Shown one piece after another: positions 15,896 to 22,817 of a DNA stretch of 26,709 nt. Source of the stretch: Bacteroidales bacterium (GTDB lineage Bacteria; Bacteroidota; Bacteroidia; Bacteroidales; UBA10428); NCBI GenBank assembly GCA_030626465.1, contig DAOUOU010000008.1, positions 1-26,709 of the forward strand, written 5' to 3'. Position 1 is the stretch's first letter. The number at the start of each line of letters is the position of its first letter. Made by a program: the position numbers and the translations under genes. Under the pieces are notes generated by a model. It was not told the origin of the DNA and made no database searches. It worked only from the letters and a program-made list of their open reading frames with translations.

Positions 15896-18688
15896 ATGAG
15901 TCAGGAAGATTCTGATAGAATAGATGAGATGCCTGAAGAAGAAGAGGTATTAAGTGAATCCGAAATTGCCGATCACCATAAATCAACTCATGTTACTAAA
16001 TTGTCAGGCATGTATCAGGACTGGTTCCTGGATTATGCTTCCTATGTAATTCTGGAGCGAGCAGTTCCTCATATCGATGACGGATTGAAACCCGTGCAAC
16101 GCAGAATTCTGCATGCTATGCGCCGACTTGATGACGGTCGGTACAACAAAGTGGCCAATATTATAGGAAGTACCATGCAATTTCATCCTCATGGTGATAC
16201 ATCAATAGGGGATGCTCTTGTTCAACTGGGACAAAAAGATTTGCTTATTGATACACAGGGAAACTGGGGAAATATTTTTACAGGAGATGGTGCCGCTGCG
16301 GCCCGATATATAGAAGCCCGGCCTACTAAATTTGCTTTAGAGGTGGTTTTTAATCCGAAAACCACACAATGGAAACTTTCGTACGATGGTCGCAATAAAG
16401 AGCCATTAACACTGCCGATAAAATTTCCGTTATTACTTGCTCAGGGTGTTGAAGGAATAGCCGTGGGTCTGGCTTCTAAAATACTTCCTCATAACTTTAA
16501 TGAACTTGTGGATGCTTCGATTGCATATCTTGAGGGTAAGAAGTTTGAACTCTATCCTGACTTTCCAACCGGAGGCATGGTTGAAGTATCTAAGTATAAC
16601 GACGGCCTGAGAGGAGGAGCAATCAAGATACGGGCAAAGATCAATAAAGTTGATAATAAAACACTTTCAATTACGGAAATTCCCTTTGGCAGAACTACAT
16701 CGAACCTTATCGATTCAATTATTAAAGCCAACGAAAAGGGTAAAATTAAATTAAAGAAGATTGATGACAATACCGCAGAAAATGTTGAAATATTGATCCA
16801 TCTTGCAGCCGGGGTATCACCTGATAAGATGATAGATGCATTATATGCTTTCAGTGATTGTGAAATCTCAGTTTCTCCCAACTCTTGTATCATAGATAAT
16901 GATAAACCTTACTTTCTTGGTATTTCTGAAATTTCAAAACGTAGTACTGAAAATACCCGGTCTTTGATAAACAAAGAGCTTGAAATCAGGCTTCGCGAAT
17001 TGGAAGAAGAATGGCATCTTTACTCGCTTGAACAACTATTTATTGAGAATGAGCTTTATGAGAATATCAAAACCTGTAAAACGGAAGAAGAAATTTTAAC
17101 AACAATAGATGAAAGTCTCAGGCCTTTTGTGAAGAAACTCAAACGTAAAGTCACCCGTGAAGATTTAATCCGACTTTCCAATATACCCATAAAGCGTATA
17201 TCAAAATACAGTTCATTCAAGGCCGATGAACATATTAAGGCTGTTGAAGATGAAATGGATGAGGTGAAAAACCACATTGCACATATTGTTCCATATACCA
17301 TTAATTATTTCCGGCAGATAAAAAAGAAATACGGGAAAGGAAGGGAAAGGAAAACTGAAATTCGCAGTTTTGACACTATTGAGGCCACACATGTGGTTGT
17401 AGCTAATGAAAAGTTGTATGTTAACCGCTCAGAAGGCTTTATAGGCACAGGATTAAGAAAAGAGGAATTTGTAAGTGAGTGCTCTGATATTGATGATATC
17501 CTGGTAATTCGGAATAATGGCGAATACCATATTACAAAGGTGGCTGACAAAACCTTTGCAGGCAAGGGCATTACTCATGTGGCTGTATTCAGGAAAAATG
17601 ACAATCGTACAATCTACAACATTTTGTATCGTGACGGACTTAACGGTGCGATTATGTCAAAACGCTGTGCTATTACCGGTCTTACCAGAGATAAAGAATA
17701 CGATCTGACCAGAGGGGGGAAAGGATCTCGTATTTTCCATTTTACTGTGAATCCGAATGGAGAAGCAGAAATAATAAAAGTAATACTTAAGCCTAAACCA
17801 CGTCTGAGAAACCTGCATATTGAATACGATTTTAGCCAGCTTGCCATCAAGGGTAAAGGATCGATGGGTAACAGACTTACGAAAAATACAGTTCATCGTA
17901 TTGAATTGAAGGAGAAAATGGGTTCAACCCTTGGTGGACAGAAAATATGGTTCGATCCGGAGGTTCAGCGTTTGAACATGGAAGCCAGAGGAAATTATAT
18001 TGGGGAATTCCAGACTGTCGATCGTATTATTGTCTTTTACGAATCTGGTACATGCTGTATTTATAAGCCTGATCTCACATTGCATTTTAATGAAGGGATC
18101 TGCCTGATGGAAAAGCATGATGAATGCAGAGTTTATTCAGTTGTCTATTACGACATTGATCAGAAATACCATTATATTAAGCGCTTTGCTGCTCATATAA
18201 ATGGTAAACCGCAAAACTATCTTCCGGAAAATACAAAATGTGAATTTGTACATATCTCTACAGAGGATTATCCCAGGCATAAGTTGTTGTTCGGTGGTAA
18301 GCACAAAAACAGGAAGGCTGAAGAAGTTGACGTGGAATCGTTTATTGCCATAAAAGGATTCAAAGCAAAAGGGAAGAGGCTCTCCTATTATGAAATCATA
18401 AAAATTGAAGAACTGGAGCCTCTGAAATCTAAGGAAGAACAAAAAGCATCTAAGGAAGAACAAAAAGCATCTAAGAAAGAGCAAAAAGCATCTAAGAAAG
18501 AGCAAAAAGCATCTAAGAAAGAGACGATGGTTGATAAGGATGAACCAGGAAAGATTGAGGAAAAGTCTCCGGACAATAATGAAGACGGACATCAGGTTAA
18601 TGAAATAAAAAGTACAGGTAGTGAAAAGGAAAAGCTACCCGGAGAGATGAAAGTGACAAATGGAACACAAATGTCTCTGGATCTGTAA
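15896..18688 (+). CDS. parC: DNA topoisomerase IV subunit A
   Basis: DNA-cleaving subunit partnered with the adjacent ParE. 930 residues. After an acidic N-terminal ~35 residues comes the winged-helix/tower core: GLKPVQRRILHAM, the quinolone-pocket segment FHPHGDTSIGDALVQLG (Thr where E. coli GyrA has Ser83), and the catalytic Tyr138 in AAARYIEARPT (codon 16307-16309). Conserved IAVGLASKILPHNF follows. The C-terminal half is a divergent beta-propeller-like region (LYVNRSEGFIGTGL; HRIELKEKMGSTLGGQKIWF). The last ~95 residues are a low-complexity charged tail with heptad repeats SKEEQKA/SKKEQKA (18428-18526), ending TQMSLDL. A purine-rich AAAGGATAAG precedes the ATG. The tail is the unusual part and may vary in copy number between strains. 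Confidence 0.95.
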   Translation: MSQEDSDRIDEMPEEEEVLSESEIADHHKSTHVTKLSGMYQDWFLDYASYVILERAVPHIDDGLKPVQRRILHAMRRLDDGRYNKVANIIGSTMQFHPHGDTSIGDALVQLGQKDLLIDTQGNWGNIFTGDGAAAARYIEARPTKFALEVVFNPKTTQWKLSYDGRNKEPLTLPIKFPLLLAQGVEGIAVGLASKILPHNFNELVDASIAYLEGKKFELYPDFPTGGMVEVSKYNDGLRGGAIKIRAKINKVDNKTLSITEIPFGRTTSNLIDSIIKANEKGKIKLKKIDDNTAENVEILIHLAAGVSPDKMIDALYAFSDCEISVSPNSCIIDNDKPYFLGISEISKRSTENTRSLINKELEIRLRELEEEWHLYSLEQLFIENELYENIKTCKTEEEILTTIDESLRPFVKKLKRKVTREDLIRLSNIPIKRISKYSSFKADEHIKAVEDEMDEVKNHIAHIVPYTINYFRQIKKKYGKGRERKTEIRSFDTIEATHVVVANEKLYVNRSEGFIGTGLRKEEFVSECSDIDDILVIRNNGEYHITKVADKTFAGKGITHVAVFRKNDNRTIYNILYRDGLNGAIMSKRCAITGLTRDKEYDLTRGGKGSRIFHFTVNPNGEAEIIKVILKPKPRLRNLHIEYDFSQLAIKGKGSMGNRLTKNTVHRIELKEKMGSTLGGQKIWFDPEVQRLNMEARGNYIGEFQTVDRIIVFYESGTCCIYKPDLTLHFNEGICLMEKHDECRVYSVVYYDIDQKYHYIKRFAAHINGKPQNYLPENTKCEFVHISTEDYPRHKLLFGGKHKNRKAEEVDVESFIAIKGFKAKGKRLSYYEIIKIEELEPLKSKEEQKASKEEQKASKKEQKASKKEQKASKKETMVDKDEPGKIEEKSPDNNEDGHQVNEIKSTGSEKEKLPGEMKVTNGTQMSLDL
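18428..18526 (+). repeat. 21-bp tandem repeat inside parC
   Basis: Four full 21-bp units (18428-18448, 18449-18469, 18470-18490, 18491-18511) plus a 12-base partial unit, in frame, each encoding SK(E/K)EQKA. Units 1 and 2 are identical, units 3 and 4 are identical, and the two pairs differ at two bases, indicating recent duplications in steps. Confidence 0.93.
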
Positions 18689-18920
18689 TTTTTTAAGTGC
18701 TAATCTAAGGAATGTTGTTGTTTTCACGGATTAGTTAGCCCGGATAGTTTTTCATCAAGTGAGGGATGCAATTCTCCATGTCCCTGATTACTTATTTTGA
18801 ATAGCAGGAACACAATGGCAAGAAAAAACTCTACTACATAAGAACACGGATATTGTACTCGTTATGTTAAGGTTAAATAAAACCAATGTATTTACCCTTC
18901 TCCGGTAATTGCATGAATAT

Positions 18921-18952
18921 TTTGTTTATGTGTCAGCTTCCTGTTATTTTTG
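18921..18952 (+). promoter_or_regulatory. aroA promoter with both -33 and -7 elements
   Basis: TTTG at 18921-18924 and TATTTTTG at 18945-18952 are separated by 20 bases, an excellent match to the Bacteroidota TTTG-N(19-21)-TAnnTTTG consensus. Transcription should start near 18958. This is the clearest promoter in the window and puts the start of aroA downstream of 18958. Confidence 0.7.
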
Positions 18953-18973
18953 CGTGCTGTTAAACTTAGTAAG

Positions 18974-20239
18974 TTGAAATTTGTTGCGAAAAAATCAAAA
19001 CTTAGCGGAGAAATAGTAATCCCCGCTTCCAAGTCGCATACCATACGTGCTGTGGCTATTGCAACTATGGCTGAAGGGCGCTCTGTACTTCGTAATCCAC
19101 TTGATTCAGCAGATGCCAGATCGGCTTTGAGAGCTGCAGAAGAGTTTGGAGCAGGAGTTAAAGTTGAAAAGGGAGCATGGACTATCGATGGAACAGGTAA
19201 AAAAATTATTGGATCGGCCAGTTTTATAGATGTTGCAAATTCCGGAACAACGCTTCGTATTTTTAGTGCACTTGCTGCATTGGCTCAACAGGAGATAAGC
19301 TTTGATGGTGATGGCTCTATTCGTAAGCGCCCGATGACTCCATTACTTTCGGCCCTTCGCAATTTAGGTATTGAAGTCAGATCACTTGATGATAAATGCC
19401 CTTTTACGATTAAAGGTCCAATGAAAGGCGGTAAAACTAAAGTTAATGGTATTAGTTCACAATTTGTGACAGCTTTACTTTTTTCTACACCTTTGGCTCA
19501 GGGTGATACGGAGATAGAAGTTGATAATCTTCATGAAAAACCATATGTGGAAATCACTCTCGATTGGTTAAGAAGCCAGGGAATACAATTCAAGCAGGAC
19601 GGACTGAATTGGTTCAAGATAAAGGGTAATCAACACTATACAGCTTTTAACAGGCAAATTCCGGCTGATTTTTCTTCAGCAACTTTTGCCTTATGTGCTG
19701 CTGCAATTACCAAATCGGATGTACTTATAAAAGGGCTTGATTTTTCTGATCACCAGGGAGATAAAAAAGTTTTCGATTTTCTTCGGCAGATGGGAGTTGG
19801 TTTGTATCATGAGAAAGAGGGTGTCCGTGTTGTTGGAAATGAACTTACCGGAATGGAGATCGATATGAACGATACCCCTGATGCATTGCCTGCACTGGCA
19901 GTTGTAGGATGCTTTGCAAAAGGGAGGACCAAATTATTCAATGTTGAACAGGCCCGATTGAAAGAATGTGATCGGATCAGTGCGATAACAAAAGAATTAA
20001 GCCGGATGGGAGCTCGAATTGAAGAGTTCAAAGACGGTCTGAGTGTTGAACAAAGCACATTGAATGGTGAAGAAGTATATGGCTATCACGATCACCGCAT
20101 GGTCATGGCCCTGTCTCTGGCAGGATTAGCGGCAAATGGCATAACAGTAGTAGATACGGCAGAATCAGCAAGTGTAACGTATCCTGCTTTTCTGGAAGAT
20201 ATGACTTCACTGGGAGCAAAACTTGAAATAATCAACTAA
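18974..20239 (+). CDS. aroA: 3-phosphoshikimate 1-carboxyvinyltransferase (EPSP synthase)
   Basis: Joins shikimate-3-phosphate and PEP to give EPSP, the sixth step of the shikimate pathway. From TTG at 18974 it has 421 residues. Catalytic and binding motifs are intact: PASKSHTIR with Lys20, NSGTTLR from residue 89, GSIRKRPM, SSQF, PDALPALAV (Asp), RLKECDRI (Lys/Glu) and DHRM. An upstream in-frame TTG at 18950 lies inside the -7 promoter element, so I reject it. NSGTTLR, SIRKRPM and HQGDKKVFDFLRQMG match the archaeal/Clostridia-like EPSP synthases better than the form I know from Bacteroides (AAGTSMRF, EDWSAAS), suggesting replacement by transfer. Glu188 (EKPY) stands where E. coli has the phosphate-contacting Ser197. 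Heads aroA-aroC-aroK. Confidence 0.92.
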   Translation: MKFVAKKSKLSGEIVIPASKSHTIRAVAIATMAEGRSVLRNPLDSADARSALRAAEEFGAGVKVEKGAWTIDGTGKKIIGSASFIDVANSGTTLRIFSALAALAQQEISFDGDGSIRKRPMTPLLSALRNLGIEVRSLDDKCPFTIKGPMKGGKTKVNGISSQFVTALLFSTPLAQGDTEIEVDNLHEKPYVEITLDWLRSQGIQFKQDGLNWFKIKGNQHYTAFNRQIPADFSSATFALCAAAITKSDVLIKGLDFSDHQGDKKVFDFLRQMGVGLYHEKEGVRVVGNELTGMEIDMNDTPDALPALAVVGCFAKGRTKLFNVEQARLKECDRISAITKELSRMGARIEEFKDGLSVEQSTLNGEEVYGYHDHRMVMALSLAGLAANGITVVDTAESASVTYPAFLEDMTSLGAKLEIIN

Positions 20240-20260
20240 ATCAAATTAATACATTCAACT

Positions 20261-21580
20261 ATGTTAGGGTGCACATATGGAACTTTGTTTAAAACCACTG
20301 TAGCCGGTGGTTCATACCAAGAGGGACTATCAATAAATATTCAGGGTGTACCGCCGGGATATTATTTTACTGAAGAAGAAATTTATGTTGAGCTTATGCT
20401 TCGCAAACCGGGGCAGGGTGAATTGACTTCTCCCCGTCGTGAGGCAGATGTTCCCATTATCTATAGCGGGGTGAATGCTGCCGATACCATGCCCGGATTT
20501 AAGAATAAGGGTTATACAAATGGAACACCAATGGTCATTTTAATCCCTAATGTAGACAGGCATTTTGAACATATAGAGCAATATCAGCTAACCAATCGCA
20601 CACCCCGGCCAGGTCATGCTTCGTATGCTTCGTATCAAAAATACGGAGAATTTGATGATTCTATTGGTGCTGGCTTTTTTAGCGGCAGATACACCTCTAC
20701 TATTGTTGCAGCCGGTTGCATTGCCAAAAAGATATTAAAAGATCACGGCATTGAGGTGGTTTCTTTTGTACGCGAAGCTGCCGGAATAAGGATGAAGGAT
20801 ATGCCTCTGGATGAAATCAAGAAAAAGGCAGCATCCTATCGTGAAGTGAAAAAACAATACGATCCCATTTACCTGGAAATGTTTGCGTCAGATAAACTAA
20901 AGACTGATCTAAGATTTTTCGAAAAGGCTGCAATCCTTGCTGATCTGGAGAAAAGGATACCTGAGATTAAAAAGCCGGTATTTAATGAAGAAGAGATCAA
21001 AGAAAAATACGGGATCAATCCAAAAATTTTCTGTCCTGATGCTGATGTTGCCGATGCTATGAATGACGAGATCATCAGAATTATGAAAGAAGGTGATTCT
21101 TCAGGAGGAATTGTTGAAGTCGTTGTAACTGGAGTGCCAGCGGGAATGGGCGAGCCAGTGTTTAACAAGCTTGATGGAGAACTGGGGAGATTGATGGCTA
21201 TTGGAACGGTTAAAGCTGTTGAAGTAGGGTGTGGTATGAAAGCTGCAAAAATGACCGGTTCGCAATGCAATGATGCAATGCGTATTAAGGATGGAAAAGT
21301 AGTTTTTCAATCGAATAATGCCGGGGGGATAACCGGAGGGTTAACTACCGGTCAGGATATTGTGGCACGCATAATAGTCAAACCTACTCCCACAATTGCA
21401 AAACCTCAGGGTACAATCGATAAGGTTAGCCTTGAGAATAAAGAGCTTGCAGCTGTTACCCGTCGAGATCCTACTATTGTTGCCAGAATTTGGCCTGTTG
21501 TGGAAGCGCAAACAGCTTTAATTATTCTGGATAATTATATGCAACATGTAGCATACCAGGCAATGAAACCTGCAAAGTAA
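20261..21580 (+). CDS. aroC: Divergent chorismate synthase (AroC-like)
   Basis: Chorismate synthase converts EPSP to chorismate using reduced FMN. Family blocks are recognisable over the whole length: GTLFKTT, RKPGQGELTSPRREAD, RPGHASYASYQKYG (conserved His119), VAAGCIAKKIL, GDSSGGIVEVVV, GMGEPVFNKLDGELGRLMAIGTVKAVE, SNNAGGITGG and VVEAQTALIILD. Three things are odd. GESHG near the N-terminus, which holds a catalytic His, is replaced by GGSYQEG (16-22). RSSARET is FSGRYT (140-145) and GRHDP is TRRDP (400-404). About 82 residues separate GI (175-176) from CPD (258-260), against ~20 in E. coli, adding a charged helical segment and making 439 residues instead of ~360. It sits 21 bp after aroA and before aroK, which supports a shikimate role; activity as a normal chorismate synthase is uncertain. 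Confidence 0.8.
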   Translation: MLGCTYGTLFKTTVAGGSYQEGLSINIQGVPPGYYFTEEEIYVELMLRKPGQGELTSPRREADVPIIYSGVNAADTMPGFKNKGYTNGTPMVILIPNVDRHFEHIEQYQLTNRTPRPGHASYASYQKYGEFDDSIGAGFFSGRYTSTIVAAGCIAKKILKDHGIEVVSFVREAAGIRMKDMPLDEIKKKAASYREVKKQYDPIYLEMFASDKLKTDLRFFEKAAILADLEKRIPEIKKPVFNEEEIKEKYGINPKIFCPDADVADAMNDEIIRIMKEGDSSGGIVEVVVTGVPAGMGEPVFNKLDGELGRLMAIGTVKAVEVGCGMKAAKMTGSQCNDAMRIKDGKVVFQSNNAGGITGGLTTGQDIVARIIVKPTPTIAKPQGTIDKVSLENKELAAVTRRDPTIVARIWPVVEAQTALIILDNYMQHVAYQAMKPAK

Positions 21581-21677
21581 AAGTAGTTTGAACGAATGAC
21601 ATTGAGGAGTTGATCGTATACATTTTGAACCGGCTATTTCCCTGATTGTTTATTTACTGTTACAAAGTAAAAGAAAC

Positions 21678-22187
21678 TTGAGGTACTTTATAATTGGGTA
21701 TAAAAACAGCGGAAAAACCTCGATCGGAAGAAAACTGGCCAATCGTTTGAAAATGGAATTTGTAGATCTGGATGAGATGATTGAGGAACGTGAAGGTTCA
21801 TCTATGCCCGATCTTTATTCAAGACTGGGAGACAATGCTTTCAGAGTAAAGGAATGGGAAGCTCTGAAAGAAGTGATCAAAAAGGACAACCTGATTGTGG
21901 CATTGGGAGGAGGAGCGCCCTGCCATTGCGACAATATGAACCTTATTGAAAGCTATGGTGAAGTGATTTATATCCGTTTGGATAATGATACTTTGGTGAA
22001 CAGGTTAAAAAATGCTACCAAAGATCGCCCCATTGTTCTTAATAAAAGCGATGAGGAATTACGCCTGTATGTCAAAGAAATAAGGGGCCGGTGTGAGCAT
22101 CATTATTTAAGGGCGAAATATTTTGTTGATGGTAAAAATCTCACTGCAGAACGTATTATTAAGATGCTTGATAAGAAAGATACCTGA
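21678..22187 (+). CDS. aroK: Shikimate kinase
   Basis: Phosphorylates shikimate with ATP, two steps before chorismate. 169 residues, normal for the family. P-loop GYKNSGKTS at 7-15, shikimate-binding DLDEMIEE (Asp pair), FRVKEWEAL, Walker-B-like ALGGGAPC and the lid Arg in KDRPI are all present, so it looks active. The only start that gives a proper N-terminus (xRYFIIGYKNSGKT) is TTG at 21678; there is no in-frame ATG upstream before the P-loop. The 97-bp gap after aroC holds a poor promoter match (TACATTTTG, spacer one base long), so it is most simply read as the third gene of the aro operon. It converges on the broken transporter gene. Confidence 0.9.
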   Translation: MRYFIIGYKNSGKTSIGRKLANRLKMEFVDLDEMIEEREGSSMPDLYSRLGDNAFRVKEWEALKEVIKKDNLIVALGGGAPCHCDNMNLIESYGEVIYIRLDNDTLVNRLKNATKDRPIVLNKSDEELRLYVKEIRGRCEHHYLRAKYFVDGKNLTAERIIKMLDKKDT

Positions 22188-22200
22188 TCAAAATAAATTC

Positions 22201-22227
22201 TCTGTTTTTTATACCTGAACAGATTTT
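22201..22227. terminator. Weak hairpin between convergent aroK and transporter pseudogene
   Basis: TCTGTT (22201-22206) pairs with AACAGA (22218-22223) across 11 bases, with T-runs around it; it could end transcription from aroK. The stem is short and AT-rich, so low confidence. Confidence 0.25.
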
Positions 22228-22602
22228 AATCTTTCCTGTACTCCTTTAGAGGATCGATGTTTAAATAAGTTGAAAGATACTTAACTCCTATGTAAAAAGG
22301 AATGGTATCTGCCAGGGCTGCAACCATTTTAAACACGTAGTTAGATAGTATCAGTATGGAAAGAAACTTGAAGGTGGAAAATCCTTCAGGTACTCGAATA
22401 GCGTTGGTCATGAGATAGGTAATTAAAACAACGGATAAGGAATCGATACACCATAAATAGTAAAACTTAAATCAATTAAACGAGTGATACCCAGAATATT
22501 TAACATAGCCAGAGTACCAATGAATAATCCGGAAAGCAGCAGGAACACTATTTCTCTCCTTTTTTCATATTTTGCTGGTGATTTTGATTGTTTTTCGAAC
22601 AT
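22226..22602 (-). pseudogene. yhhQ: Queuosine precursor transporter (YhhQ/VUT family), internally deleted
   Basis: Remains of an inner-membrane importer of queuosine precursors (preQ0/preQ1), used to make the modified tRNA wobble base Q. An ATG at 22602 opens a 59-codon frame with the family's N-terminus (RREIVFLLLSGLFIGTLAM, LNILGITRLIDLSF), ending at a TAA at 22423-22425. A second frame, entered around 22444 (DSLSVVLITYLMTN), continues to 22226 with the typical C-terminus (VFKMVAALADTIPFYIGVKYL). Together they give ~130 residues instead of ~220-240: the middle, including the usual LPYP...TDLISE region and several membrane helices, is gone and the two ends are out of frame. The junction lies near 22432-22446, where the DNA reads sensibly in both frames, as after a deletion between short repeats. 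Not functional as it stands. Confidence 0.8.
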
Positions 22603-22817
22603 GAAAAATTATCTGTTTTGTTAGTGGCAACATCAAAAAATGCAATTGGTTTAGATGAATTCTTTTAAAAATTACATGATTGTATCATTTTGTGGGGTAA
22701 ATATATGAAACCTTGTGATGAGGGAATTCAATAGATAGAAAATGTTTCTTATTTTTATCATGCTATTTTTTAAGTAGTTACAATTATCCAACAAATCAGC
22801 ATAGAATAACCATTCAA
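22603..22817. other. AT-rich intergenic region before the carrier-HEAT gene
   Basis: About 215 bp with no gene. It must contain the promoter of the carrier-HEAT-CNMP gene; TATTTTTT at 22764-22771 is one base off the -7 consensus but 46 bases from the ATG. No hairpin of note. Confidence 0.4.

Noticed and set aside
18137..18592. 151-codon frame opposite parC
   Set aside because: Antisense shadow; its LRCFLLF repeats are the reverse complement of the parC tandem repeat.
18700..18750. CTAATC/GATTAG inverted repeat after parC as terminator
   Set aside because: Six AT-rich pairs with a loop over 20 bases and no following T-run.
22226..22602. Programmed frameshift joining the two transporter fragments
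   Set aside because: A shift would not restore the ~100 missing central residues, so a deletion explains the data better.
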